A stretch of DNA of 64,000 bases from Patiria miniata (Eukaryota; Echinodermata; Asteroidea; Valvatida; Asterinidae): contig NW_024037056.1 of NCBI RefSeq assembly GCF_015706575.1, positions 3,930,109-3,994,108 of the forward strand. The letters are read 5' to 3'. Position numbers and translations under genes: made by a program. The notes below the pieces were generated by a model that worked only from the letters and a program-made list of their open reading frames with translations, was not told the DNA's origin and searched no databases. This document shows positions 43,960-57,100 of this stretch, piece by piece (positions within the stretch are counted from its first letter, which is position 1; each line of letters opens with the position of its first letter).

Positions 43960-43969
43960 GCGCATGCGC
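43960..43969. promoter_or_regulatory. NRF1-type palindrome upstream of the guanylate cyclase gene
   Basis: GCGCATGCGC, an exact NRF1 consensus, about 540 bp before the start codon in a locally CpG-rich stretch (43950-44500) that I take as promoter and 5' leader. Confidence 0.5.
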
Positions 43970-44482
43970 TATTAAACGGCACACGCGCCGTCCGATCGAA
44001 TCGTGCCGAGGCATTTTGATACTGCTGCGACTCCTAGAAATCACCGCTGCGGTTGCCATGCCAACCGCACCAACCGCTTCCCGAAATCACCAGACAAAAT
44101 GTATGTGTCTAGAGCTCGGCGGAGATGGCCCATCGCCGCGTCCTCCACAGACAATTTATCTCCGAGGCTACAGATTCTATCGCCGGCACTTCAATTCCAA
44201 GGAAGAAAAGGCTAAGTGGACAGCGAGCAAGCACGGCGGCGGCATTCGACGGACGGCAACTTCGCAAAGAGATTCACGATTAAGTTCCTGCGATGTCGCG
44301 AATCAAAGGTCGAGATTAGCCTCACTCTTGGAGCGTCATGTTCGAAGATGTATATTGGAAGGATTTCCAGACTTTCATTCCTTCCAAAGATGAGCTAGAT
44401 GGTGAGACGTTTCTAAGAATGTTCCCGGCGAGTTTGGGTTAATGTTAGCGTCCGTGTGGTTACTAGTACCGCCGATGGGCAG

Positions 44483-44491
44483 ATGATATGA
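44483..44491 (+). promoter_or_regulatory. two-codon upstream ORF
   Basis: ATG ATA TGA lies 16 bp before the presumed start ATG at 44507; another out-of-frame ATG at 44488 opens a long overlapping frame. If the leader is as read, both would lower initiation at 44507. Confidence 0.3.
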
Positions 44492-44506
44492 TTCCTCGTC
44501 ATCCAG

Positions 44507-45170
44507 ATGCTGGACTACCTGCGTCTTGCGTTCTTCTCTCATCTCTTGACAATGGCCGGCAGTTTCATGAATACTTACACCCTGGAGGTCCTAGCACCTG
44601 TCAATTGCACCTCATTTTACTCCAGCGCGGTGGCCGACGTAGCGGCGGAGCTCGCCGTGGGGGCGATCAACGCATCGGCACCGCCTATCATACCGGCAGG
44701 TGTCAGCTTGGCACTCCGCGTACGGGAGACGCAGTGCTCCCCTCCCAAGGAGTTGTTGGCCGTGGCGGCGTTGACTCTCGACGCGGAGCTGGATGCCATC
44801 TTGGGCCCCGCGCACTGGATGACGTGCGATCCGGCTGCCCGGCTGGCCAGAGCAAGGGACGTACCCATAACGTCCTGGTCTTGCACCGATACCCGACTAA
44901 CGGATCACAAGGCTTATCCGTCCTTCACACGCATGAGCGTGTCCGATTCCTCGACTGCCGAGGCGTTCCGGGCAATCATGGCAGACTTCGGCTGGAAATA
45001 CACGGCCATCATTGCCGTGGGTGACCCACAGTGGACCGTTCTCGGTCAGGAGATCAAGAGCTCATTGAACGCAGAGGGTTTTGTTGTGGAACAGTTTCTA
45101 ACTGTAAGTGATGGGGCGACGGATGAAGAACTCAAGACTGCCTTAAAGAAAGTTTCATCGCCCGTGAAAG
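44507..45170 (+). CDS. guanylate cyclase exon 1 (residues 1-221)
   Basis: First in-frame ATG after a TGA at 44489-44491. Donor gtagtt after one base of a codon (phase 1). Leader LRLAFFSHLLTMAG, then TLEVLAPVNCTSFY. An alternative is that ctcgtcatccag is a splice acceptor and the start lies upstream. Confidence 0.85.
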
Positions 45171-48100
45171 GTAGTTATAAGCATTTTATGTAAACGTAAA
45201 CATTCGCTCAATATTTTTGCCTGCAGTCTACTGTGATGTAATTATTTCATTTTGTAAAATGAAATTTACGCAATAAAAGAAATTGCTGTCAACTTCAGTC
45301 TGCAGGCACTGGCACGTCTTATTAGGTTACTACTACATCGCGTAAAGAGACAGTCCACTGAAATGTAGCTACAAGAGTAACATTTATGGTTAAACAGTAT
45401 TGAGTTTGGATACCTGAATTCGTCAAATAGTTTGAAACAAAATTGTCCGGCAAATTTTCTGTTTTATTTAATCATTTTCAAGTTACATTTACCAATACAT
45501 CACTGATTTATCATTATATAATCGATGCAACAGCAAAAAATAATAACGGTCTTGACATATTCACATAATTTCCATGAAATTTAAAGTCCAAGCCGGTTCC
45601 TGCTCGTTAAAATTCCCTGAAACTGCGCGCATATTATTTAGAAAACCTTGGCGCATGATTTCAATTAAATCGAGAAGGCGTACATAGCTTTTTTCATATC
45701 TCTTCATCTCAGCTCGGAAATCATTACAGGGGAAGGCAGATTGTTTACTCAAACAATCAGAGATCGATGGTGGCGTTTGAGATCGCATGCTTGACATTAC
45801 CGTGCTGAGTCTGCACTCGGTGCAATCGCGCATGTGCCAAACACAGAGAATATTGAGCATGGGTAAATAAAGTTAGTATGAAACGAACCTCAAGTGCTGC
45901 ACTCGTTGCTCATTCCCGATCAACACCGTAACGGATGAGCGTTCGGTTAGCGACCACACCGCCCGTTCCAGCGCGCTTCCTTCTCCTATTAATTAAGAAT
46001 AAGAACCCGTCTTCCGTGGGCCTTGCTGTCCCAGGGAGGATCTTGAAGTATTATTCGGAACCCAGTTTTTCTGCCCTTGACTGAAGAAGCAAATCAAATT
46101 ATGTTCAGTGAGCATTCTCTACAGCACGGCGTCTTTCTGAAGTGATTTTCAAAAACATTGTGCCGCTAGTTGCCCCAATTTTATGGATTTTGTCGAGCAA
46201 AATTGACATTGGAGTCTGGCATGATTTAGTGAGGATTGGCATTTTGCAAGCCTATAGAAAAAAACTCACCCATTTCTGATTTCCATCTGCGGAAAATTGG
46301 TGTGGGTCGATCGAAACTTCTTATAAGTGGATGAAATTGGCACTTTTGTTATTCGAGTTTTGCCTGCTGTATCCTGACTTCTTTAGGGAGTAATTTCCCT
46401 GCGAATGCTAGACCCCAGAGTTGATTAGCAATGACAGTAAAATGCATGTCCCCGTGTGTGCTTGATTGCTCCGGGAAGCACGGATCTTTCCAGCTTGAAT
46501 GGAGCTTTGTCGACCGGGCGAGCCACGGCACAATTCGGCATTGTCACACGGTAACATCATCAGACGATCGCCGGAACATTAATGTGATTAAGACCACACT
46601 GTAAAAAAGGTTGGATGAAACACTGTTTCGCAATGTAATTTACCCAGAATTGGTATGAAATTATCTCATAATGAGTTGAATTGGGTAAAAACTGTCAAAC
46701 TATTGGGAAGAATTTGCCCAAGAGTGTTGGCAGTTGATAATTCGACCAGCGTTGGTCGAATTATCAACCCATTTTGCCGAACTTTTTTGAGTGCACTCAT
46801 TATCTGGCTCCTGAAAAATCTGGACAATCACTCCAATCAATCTAGCAAGTGCCATATGAAAATTGGACCCCTATTGAAATGTGGTCTCATTTTCGATTGA
46901 AATAGTCTGTAAAAAGAACCACTTCAGTCGAAGCTCGAGTGAAAACTCGATCTTTACGATTGAAGAAATTTCTCGCTAAAACGTCTAGTTCCTAGTTTCC
47001 GACTGTGGGAGTGAATCTTCACTCGAATGGAGCTGAATTTTTTCACTCTTCGGAATTTAGAGAGTTGACCGTTACTCTCACAACTGAATTTTCCTTATTT
47101 TAATTCCGTCTGACGGACTGTTGTGAGTCCGTATTTTACGGATCCAAATCTCGCACCACGTCGGATCTATACGGAACCAATTCAAGTCGGGCAAAATATC
47201 TTCACCAAATCACTTTTCGTTTATGAAGATCCTTTATTTTCGAGTTTGTAGCAGGTGTCAAACATTCAGGATCGATACCGGAGAGTGTATGACAAGCGTG
47301 CGTGAAAGAGGAAACCAAATGATCGATTCCTTTCAATTGACAATGAACTAGTCAAGCGTCAAAACCGTTAACGATAATGGAGGGCACAGCACAGCACTGA
47401 GGTTCAGCTACATTGTTAGACAACGGATGGATGCAATTCAATCATAGATCAATAGTTGCTGTTGCCAATGGTGAATTTTTGGCACGTTCAAGTGTGTCGC
47501 AATTTTGTCCTTCGGCGTCGTTAAGGCTGAAACCGTTCAACAAATTCGATGCCAAAAAGCGAATATGGCGAGCGATCACTTAAGTCTCGTCACGACCTGG
47601 TTTATATGATGTAAAGGGCGACTGCATCTTAAACTGGCTAAGTCCGGTTTAAAAGACAGCGAGAGGTCACAGAAATGTGTCTTGTATTTGGGGCAAAAGA
47701 TGTACGCTAGTATATGGGGCAAAAGTGCCTAGTATTTGGGGCAAAAGATATACGCTTTATGAAGGTCGCGTTTAAATGTAGACTTAATCATTGAGCAAAT
47801 AAAAATATCTTTAAGCATCATTGCTTGCCGCTCTCGGTTTGAATTATCCATTGAAAATAACTTCATGGTATACATTTTCCTCTCTTCTTGTAACAAATCT
47901 ATCGGCCGTCGAAACTTCTTTTGCCCCTATACCAAATTTACGGTCGTCTGTAAATTTGGTAAAAACTAAGGGCAATGCCTGCATTATAAAAAGAAGTGCA
48001 ATGTCCGTGACAGAGCCAATTTGACCATGATATCTAGTTAATGATTCAGAGAAATGATCCCAAACTCCTAGTCTGCTTGACCATTACTACAGGGTGAGTC

Positions 48101-51100
48101 AAAAATGGAAACCCAAATGGTGCCCTCATTTTTAAACGGATTTCTGCATGTAGCATTTCCAAATCTAGGATATGAAAGTCCAATTAATAGCTTTCTTTTA
48201 GTGAAAGAATCATTGAAATCACTCATGTACTTTTCCACCGTTTTTTAACCTTGTCCACGGATCACATTTAAGGTACGTGATATTTCAGTGAAAATGAAAC
48301 TATGTCGTATCCTGAAAATGATATTAAAATAATCCCATACGTCTCCGAGGTAGCCAAGTAGAAGGCAGAGCAAAACTATAAACTCTTGACATTGTAAAGC
48401 ATGTTATTATACATTGGAAGCAGCAGGTTTTTAAATCAATGTTATGACAAGTGCCAGTTATCATGGTAATGGGAGTGTTCCGATGGGTTTTACGTGAATA
48501 GTTTTCGTTTTGCTGAAATATCGCTTACCTTTACTGTGATTTGTGGACTAGGTTAAAAACGGTGTTTGTGTTCAAAATTCCACAACTGGAAAAGGGCATG
48601 AGCGATTTGAATGATTCTCTACTAAAAGAAAGCTTATTAATCGGACTTTAATATCCTAGATCTGGAAAGCGCTACATGCAGAACTTCTTTAAAAAAATAA
48701 ATAAATAAATACGGGGCCCCAGTTGGGTTTCCTCTTTTTTTACTCACCCAGTAGATGATGGATGTATAAGACTTAAAAAATACATTGTCAGTTTTCTTCA
48801 CCGATGTTCTTAGAAAGTTTGTCATGGACATTTACCCTGGAAACACCTTCAACTGTTTCCGCAATTATACACAATCTATGTTGACTTAAAACACATGTGG
48901 AGCTGCACCGTCTAAAATGTCCTATTCAATTAAAACAAACCTAATTTAATGTTTGATCAAGCAGAATTCACAACTACCGCACGGAAACGTATCGCTTGAT
49001 TGGGCCCACTTGCCGTTTGGTGTAACCATGTAATGTGTAACTACGATCACGTCACCAAAAGAAATAATAATATAGGTCTGAGACATCCAACAATTAAATT
49101 ACCTCGTCGAACGTACGTCCTACTTCGCAAATTTCACTTGGCCCAAAATACACTGTATGGAATATTTTGATTGGAGATTCAATCAAGCGTGGGTTAAATG
49201 TAATCTTCTGGATTCTACAACTCGTAGTAGAAGGTCGTGCGTTCGCAGAGCGCGCAACGGCAGGTATTTGGCATTTGCGGGAATGGAGTTTCACGTCTTG
49301 CTGATGTTACGCGAACCAGGTGGTATTGGGGAAGAGTTCATGAGCGTTAATTCGTCAACCTTCTTCAAAGACACACTTAAACATCACTGCTTACTTAAAA
49401 CAATAGAAAAACATGCAACCAGCCGTAGGCAGCTGAGGGCAAGGTTGATATGTTTCCCAGTCATATCCGACGACTGTTGGGTGAGGTTATGCGTTCGTTC
49501 GTGGTGACAGAAATACGTTTACTGTCCTTCAATCTTAGCCCAACACAATGTCTTCTTGTTAGAAAACTCCGAGCCGTTGCAATTCCAAGTCCAGCGGGCT
49601 AGACGAATTGCTACATCAAACATCAACGCGCAATAGCGACTCGTTCCAACAGACTGTGAAACAATAAACTACCCAGGCCTTGCAGTTGGTGGATTGCGCG
49701 CATATAGATTGGTCCAATTATCTTCCGATCGCTTACCGTCCCTCCGCGTTACATTGTGTCTTATGGTATGTTTGTTTTCCCCATGAACTCGTTAGAGTAC
49801 ATCCAATCTAGCGATTCCATTCGAGTGGTCCGTCTTCGTCATCTCGTCTGTCTTTGCAGAAGAGCGGTCGATTGCTGCAGACAATTGCTTGGCTCTTATA
49901 CTCGCTGTCGTTCTGTTCACGCCACTTTTACATGTTCAAGTGGGCAAGTGGATGCGTTCAATTCACTTTCTTCGCTTTTTCTTTCCAATTCCCGTGGGTC
50001 GCTATACTTTTTACAAATATAGTCTGATCAGTGTACAAAGGATGAGTGCTTAATATAAGCTCGTCATTTTAGCAACGGAGTGCGTTGAACGACGATGTAC
50101 GATAATGATCGCGCAACACAGAATCGCACTTTAACCGGCAATTTTAGACCGTTATGTAGAGTTTTTAATATAACACGGAACCCCCCCCCCCCCCAACTTG
50201 GCGTTGCCGGGACGAAAGGGGGACCCCCCCCATCCCCTCCAACCCCGCCCCACCCCACAACCCCGACAAAAAGCAAAACAAGTAAAGAAAACCAACAATG
50301 TCATGGAGCGCGCTGCTTCCGAAATTTGAATTTTGAAAATAACAGCGCCCTCAAAAGTTTACGAGCCTTGTTGCTCGAGCGCCCTCAAGAGTTTACATGC
50401 AAATCTTTTGATTTAAATTCCCGTCATGGCTACCATCCTCTTTCTTCTAAGTCAGTCAGAGCTGCTTGGTCGTTATATCGAGTACCAGTAACCGCTGGCA
50501 GCCGACATTTTAAAATGGGAAGGGAAAAGCGCCCTCAAGAGTTTGTGAGCCTTGTCACTCGAGAGCCCTCAAGTGTTTATTTATATTAAAGACTTGTGAT
50601 TCAAATTTCTGTCTTTGACTGCATTATATCCTCTTCCTTTCAAGTCGGTCACAGCTGCTTGGTTGTTGTTATGAATACCGATAACCTTTGACATTTCATT
50701 TTCTCCCGGGTTTGTATTAAATTTGTCTTTAATAATTGCCAAGGTTTGTTCATTAGGTCCTCGACCACCTGATCTCTATTCGATGTCCTCGTTAGATTGT
50801 TGATCAACTTCCGCTGGAGTTATCCTTAAGTGAATACCCTTTTTTCCCAAAATAATACAGATGACCTCGTTGGCTTGGCTTGATTCCGTTGACGTAAACA
50901 TTGGTTTGTGATTACTGTTTCCTCCTCCGCGTTAAAATAAAAAGTTGGTGGAGAAATTTTCCTGCGATGTCATTGTTAAAATAATGCAAAGGCCTGAAGT
51001 TTTGTTGCAAATGTCATCAATTACCATTGAACAGAGTTGGCCGATAGAATGGAAATATGGAAGATTTTTAAATGAAGAGATTTGTTTTGAATGCGAATTT

Positions 51101-54100
51101 CTCTATTAAGTTTGTCTTGAAAAAAAAAGTCAACGGTAGTCGATAATGAAGGATTTACTCTTTCTCTAGGCGGAGACATGAATTCTTGTCATGCACAAGC
51201 GAAAAGAAATAGTAAGAGGAACCGATGTTAACATATTACGGACATAGGCTTACCATAGACAGATTCCAGGACGAACACAGACAAACAAACACTGACCTAG
51301 TCACGAAGACAAACATTATCAATGCGTCTGCGACTAAGGGCCCTGCGACTAATCAGATTAGTATTTGATGGAACGAGAGACTGCCAATGATACATGACTT
51401 CGGTTGAGTTCAGTTGAAGTGATTTTGCCTTACGTTCATGCATCGCGTCTTCCATTTCATGCGTGCACACACTTCTCATCTCAACCTGATGAGGCATTTT
51501 GATTCGCCGCGCACTTTAAAAGCAGGGGAAAACGCGCGGGGAAAAAAACGCGGGAAAAGCAACACGCAAACTCACATGAGTGTAATCTCATTAGGTGATG
51601 TCTTGTCGATGGCGCTTCATCACCCTCAATTAGACGTCTTTGATCAGTAAAACATTGAGTGATCACTCCAGTGTCAATGCCCTCGGCGATGCATCAAGCA
51701 CCTATTATAGGAGCCATTGCTCCCTGTAATGGCATTATCTTGACCACCGATGCTTAGATCCAGACGTTCTGGAAATGTTAGAAATCACGGGAGACGTACT
51801 TGTGGCTCGTAAAAGGGAGTCGATTACATTTACAATTTTGTGATTATGATGTCTTTAAAAAAAACTTACCGCCCTTACTCGTATTCGATTCCTTGATAGA
51901 CGCATCGTGTGTTGTCATCGCGACCCACTAAATTGCTATGTCTTGACGCATATATGGAAAGTGGTACTTAAATTATTTAAAAAAAAAAACAATGACGATA
52001 TAAGAAGGATTCAGGGATAATTTCAATGAGCTTACAACAAAAAAATCTTGTTTAGAAAAAAAAACAAGTTTACCAGCTACCAGTTATGTTCTCAGAACAT
52101 AACTTCGTCAAGTAGTTTGGCCAAGAAATTTGCAATGGGTAAGAAAACAAGACAAACATCTAGCGAGAGTAGTTTGCGATGCTTTGCGTTACCACTTGGC
52201 CCAGCAAACATCGGGTGAATAAAACCCCTGCAATTCACCTCCATTTGTTATTTTTTTTATACAAGATGTACTTTGACTTCAAGACTGATTACAAAGACAA
52301 CAAACTTGTCCTGCTCAGGCGACACATTGCGAGGTTGCTTTGGTGCAGTATCTGAGTACCTCATATGTTGCCGAGTAACCGGCAAGATGTTCACAAGTGC
52401 TTCGCGGCACAGATACATATTACAAGTATGAATCCGCAGAGATGCAATATTTTTTCAGGCTGTAAATTAAGAATTTGTATCAATCGTATTGGAACAGCAG
52501 TTGTTTGACTTCCCAGTGTACATTATTAGATTATCAAGTGGCTGCAGGATTATTTTCTTGTATATGTTTTGATTCATTAAATCAAGACTTTATCAATCAG
52601 ATTCTTTTCCAGTGAAAATTGGTGACCTGACGATAAGGGGGAATTTCCCGTTTCTGAAATGTGTCAAAATGTATGGGGCAATAACAAAACAATACCAAAT
52701 TTTAGGTCATATGACGTCATGAGATACAGATTTTGCCCACTAAAGATATTTCGTTGAAGGATCAGCAACTATTTTTTATTAAGGGTTCTGATTTTGAGAT
52801 CGGTTTGACAATGAAAAATGTTGTGGTCACGGTAATGTGATAAATTAACATTTGATTGTATTGTCTGGATCGTGAATGTCATCTTGAAAGTTAAAAAAAA
52901 AACTCGCAGAGTTCTCGTTTCATTTGTAAAGCGTTAAATTTCATTAAAGAGGCACCAAATGTGGTTCCTGGCATGGAAAATATCTTTCCTTATCAAAGAT
53001 GTATAATTAAAAAGGCCTACATCAGGAAGCACATTTTCAATGCGCTATTAAAGAAGCCATTTCCATCCGCTATCGATAAGTGATGAGTGAATTTCCTGTC
53101 GACGTTTTGAAAAATCATCATTCTTGAAGTCTTTCTTTCAACATTGATTCAACGTCTTTTCCTTTTCTCGGCGTAGACGAAGAAAGCAGCCGAAGCGAGA
53201 TACTGGCGAAAAAGACCGAGCCAAAATAAACTCATTCTCTGGAATATGAATATGTGCTTGCTTCTGCACTTCTGTGATTTAATTGGCTTTTATTGCAGTG
53301 CCCACCGCTAATAATGCGCCACAAAACCGACAATCCTGGGCAAACAATCTGCCATAATGGTCGAACGTAGAAAAATATCTAGCTTTGTCATCACAATGAA
53401 AACATTTTCTGTAATAGTGCCGCTGTGAGGCATTGTACTTAAACTCTCGCGTTTCCGTTCTTCGACTTGTCATAATAATCGATGGTGATTGTTCTCGAAG
53501 TTGTTGAGAAAGACAATGCCGATTCCTTTCATTTGGATTCATCTTGAAGATGTCTATCTGCAAGACATTGACTGCTCGCCGGAGGCAATGCAAGTTCATG
53601 GAGGACAATGTTTCTACAACCGTCACGGATGTCAAGGAAAATGTACGGGCACCAAACACATCATCTTTTCATAATAGTGACTAATGAAATTCAACAAAAT
53701 CCCAGAAGATACACATCTTTTATAGCTTTTTCTTATTTAAGATGATTTGGTCTGTACTTTTCTATAGGAAGTATTAGACGTGTTTTTACGAGGTTCTCCA
53801 AAAACAACAAAATGCATTAGTGGATAATTATTAACTCACACTCAAAATGTCGGTTATCGGGGTGTTACTTCGAGAAAGACCAGCCCTTGAAAGCCATTGA
53901 AATTGTGTGCAGGCAGATGGCATTATGGGTAGACGCACTGCAAAGAGACAAACCAACACGCCTTATGCACGAGAACAGACAGATTTGAAAAATGTGCTCA
54001 GACAGACAAACTCATGAGAAAGAACGAGAAGAGGCCAAAATAAAATCCAAGTTAAATATTTGGTTCTCTTGTAAAAAAAAAAATTGTTTTTTTACTCGAT

Positions 54101-57100
54101 CGCATTTGTGCATGTTTTTGATCCTGAACCAATAAAAAAAAAACAATAATTACTTGTGAGTGCAATAAATAGTTTTAGAAGCATGAATAACTAAATTTGA
54201 CTTATCTTTAGGGAGGTCAGATACTACTTTGGTTAGCTGTATCTTCCTCTACTTCCCTTGATAATTCGTACAAATAGCAACTACCACCAATCAAAATGTT
54301 ATTGCTGTTCAGCAGTGTGACAAGTTAAAATCGACCCAGCTCAGAAGAAGATGTCAACAGCCTCCTCCCTCTCCATTATTAAGCTCCGCCCTACTCATCC
54401 CCCACTCCATACGATTATAAAACTGAATGTCTTGATATGTGCTGTTTTTGCAAATTAAAATCAGCCCCCTCCCTTCATAATTTCAGGGCATTGGTAATAA
54501 TTGGTTTAGTAGAGTGACGGATGTGATGACATTTCCAGTTTGTTGCTGGCACGATATTTATTAAATTTGTGAGAAATCCACCTCGTCTTTTTTTCCCGCG
54601 ATATCATTGTCTTAATTGGTACACAAGCAGGAACCACGGTTTGCAATTACCGGTCGCCAGCCCACAGATGATGGTCATTTGCGTGCTCATCTGAACAAGA
54701 CAACAATAATACTCCCTCCTCATAAGATAACTCGATGGCTGAAATCCGGTCGCTGAAACAATTCCATACCTTAGGTTGATCCTTTGGACTGTAGTAGTGT
54801 ACGCGCCAGATGCTCAGTTTATTTTAATCGGAAACTGTTTGTGTGTGTGTGTAAATGTCAATGGAAACAGTAAAGAGAAAACCCACAAACAAACATCCTC
54901 ACCAATTGTTTTTCATTAAATTATCTATGCGTTAAACAGATCGCTTGCACGGTGCGCCCTCTCTGAGGTTAGTGTTTGTTATTCGAATTCAGTGACAACA
55001 ATGAAATTGCAAACTGTCCACTCCTGAGTTTCACATATAAACAAAGACGTGCCCACAGCTGTGGAGTCAGAAGCAAGGGGTTTACCATTAAGGAGTGTGT
55101 GAGCGTTTTTTTTATGGATTTATCATTCTGATGTTATTTCTTTTTCTTTAATTTATATTTTTGTCTACGAATTTAGCAATAATCCTATGCATGCCTTCAC
55201 CAGCGCTGGGGAGTGAAGACCAAAACAACCTTCTACTAGCCGCGTCAGACCTCGGGATGACCGCGGGCAGCTTCGCCTTTTTCCTAGTCAGCACCCTCTT
55301 CGGAGTTCGGCTGGATACCAAGGACTGGTTCAGACCGGATCGGACCGGTCTGGACCAGCTGAGTGCGGCTTACGAGGCCGCATTTGTATTGACTGTGCAA
55401 CCAGGTGGCCTTGGCGCGCAGTACGGAGAGGGAATGGACAGGTTTTACAAGATATTGGAAGAGGAGCCGTTTGCTAGCAAGGTCAAAGGTCATCAGGTAA
55501 GTGACGTCATTTAACAATGCTTATTAATACAATTTTAAAAAAGCTCGTTTGGGAAGTGGCAAAGACAAAGTTCGATGAGGCAATTAATAAGCGTCTAACA
55601 ACTTTGCCTGCAGGTTTCCACGCTGTTCGGTTACGTTTACGACTCCGTGTATCTCTATGCAATAGCCGTCGGGTCGACATGGGCGACCGTCAAGCCGTCC
55701 CCGACGGCTGTTTGGACCGCTATGCGCAATCTCACCTTCGAGGGCATCTCGGGTAACGTCACCATCGACGCTGAGGGCGCTCGGCTTTTTGATTTCGTTC
55801 TGCTGGACTACAAGAGGGATTCTCAGAGATTTGGGGTAGTAAGGACTATAGAACGGGTCTTTGACCAAAATGATGGGACAGCTTCAGGCCGATATGTGGT
55901 CCAGGAATGGACGGGGAGTGAAATCGAGTGGCCCGGTGGCGCTGTCCTAGACCCGGATGAACAGTGCATCTTGGACGGGACTGTCTGCCCGACAAGCGTC
56001 CCTGACGGTAAGTAGAATCGAAGTGTGTTTTCAATTGGCGTAATGGCCGTTCCAAGTCTCTGATCTATGATCTAGAATCAAGTCATTGTAATAGTGTCTC
56101 CATATGTGAATCTATCATGCTGGAACCAGTCTATGTATCCCAGCAAGCCCCGCGGTTGCGTGCAAACTTCACAGTGGAAGTCAATCGAGAATCAAGGCCA
56201 CACCTCCAAGGAAAGTTTTAAGAACCAATTCCACTAACGACTCTCCACATGCTTTACTTTTGTTTCAGGAATGTGTAAAGAATAAAAATACATTTACGCC
56301 CAAATTGTCGACGCTTATTCCTGTCTTTTGTTTTTGAAGGCCCAGTGGTGTCCACGATAATAGCTGGCGTAGGTGGCGCCGTAGGCGTTTGTCTGGCAAT
56401 AAGTGTCGCCATAGCGTTCTTTATTATAGTCAGGTAAGTTACTTCCGGTTTTTCTACATCCATTTGAACTGCTCTTCGATTTGAACTCCTATGTTAATTC
56501 AGTCGAGATAATTAGTGGTTTTGAAAGAACGCTGGGTGATTTGTGCACAAGTCATGTTGGATTGGCAGTTCTAATAACCAACCAGTCAGTAAATCAGTCA
56601 ATCAAACAATCATCCAATCACATTGGTTCTATTTTGTTCTTGTAGGAGGAGAATGTTGAAGAAGGAAATGGCAAGTGGTTTGAACAAGGTCCTCATGACG
56701 GACGGAGACCTGATGTTTGAGAGGTCTCCTGGAGAGTTCGGAAGCTTACATGTAAGTAAAAGAGCAAGGGTAAAGAAAATAAAGAGTAAATACAGGGTGA
56801 GTCAAAAAGAGAGTGAACTGGAGTAATGTTTTCTTTTCTTAAAACCAATCAAATTTGATACACTGATGAGAATGTCTTAAAGGTGCATATTCTTCCGCTC
56901 ATCTGGAAAAAAAAAAATTACTGAAATGATCCATGCTATCAGAAGTTATGCATGTTACTAACAGATTTACTAGCTGATGCCATAGCTATCTGTGGAATGT
57001 CATTGCAAGCTATGGAGCTGAGTGAAAATTACAGATTACAGACAGACATTTTTTTCAATACAAATGAGATTTAAATCATTTGAGTCGAGACTGAAACATT

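Larger units (their letters stand above)
45171..55176 (+). other. guanylate cyclase intron 1 (10 kb)
   Basis: Contains a 36-bp hairpin (46733-46768), a mariner-type element (48090-48751), a C-rich patch (50181-50240), a tandem duplication (50342-50700) and a minus frame with paired CxxC motifs (53279-53659). No host exon in the sense strand recognised; the protein needs none. Confidence 0.6.

Noticed and set aside
44488..45024. 178-codon plus frame starting before the guanylate cyclase ATG
   Set aside because: Shifted frame over exon 1; the exon 1 frame alone matches the ectodomain and joins to exon 2.
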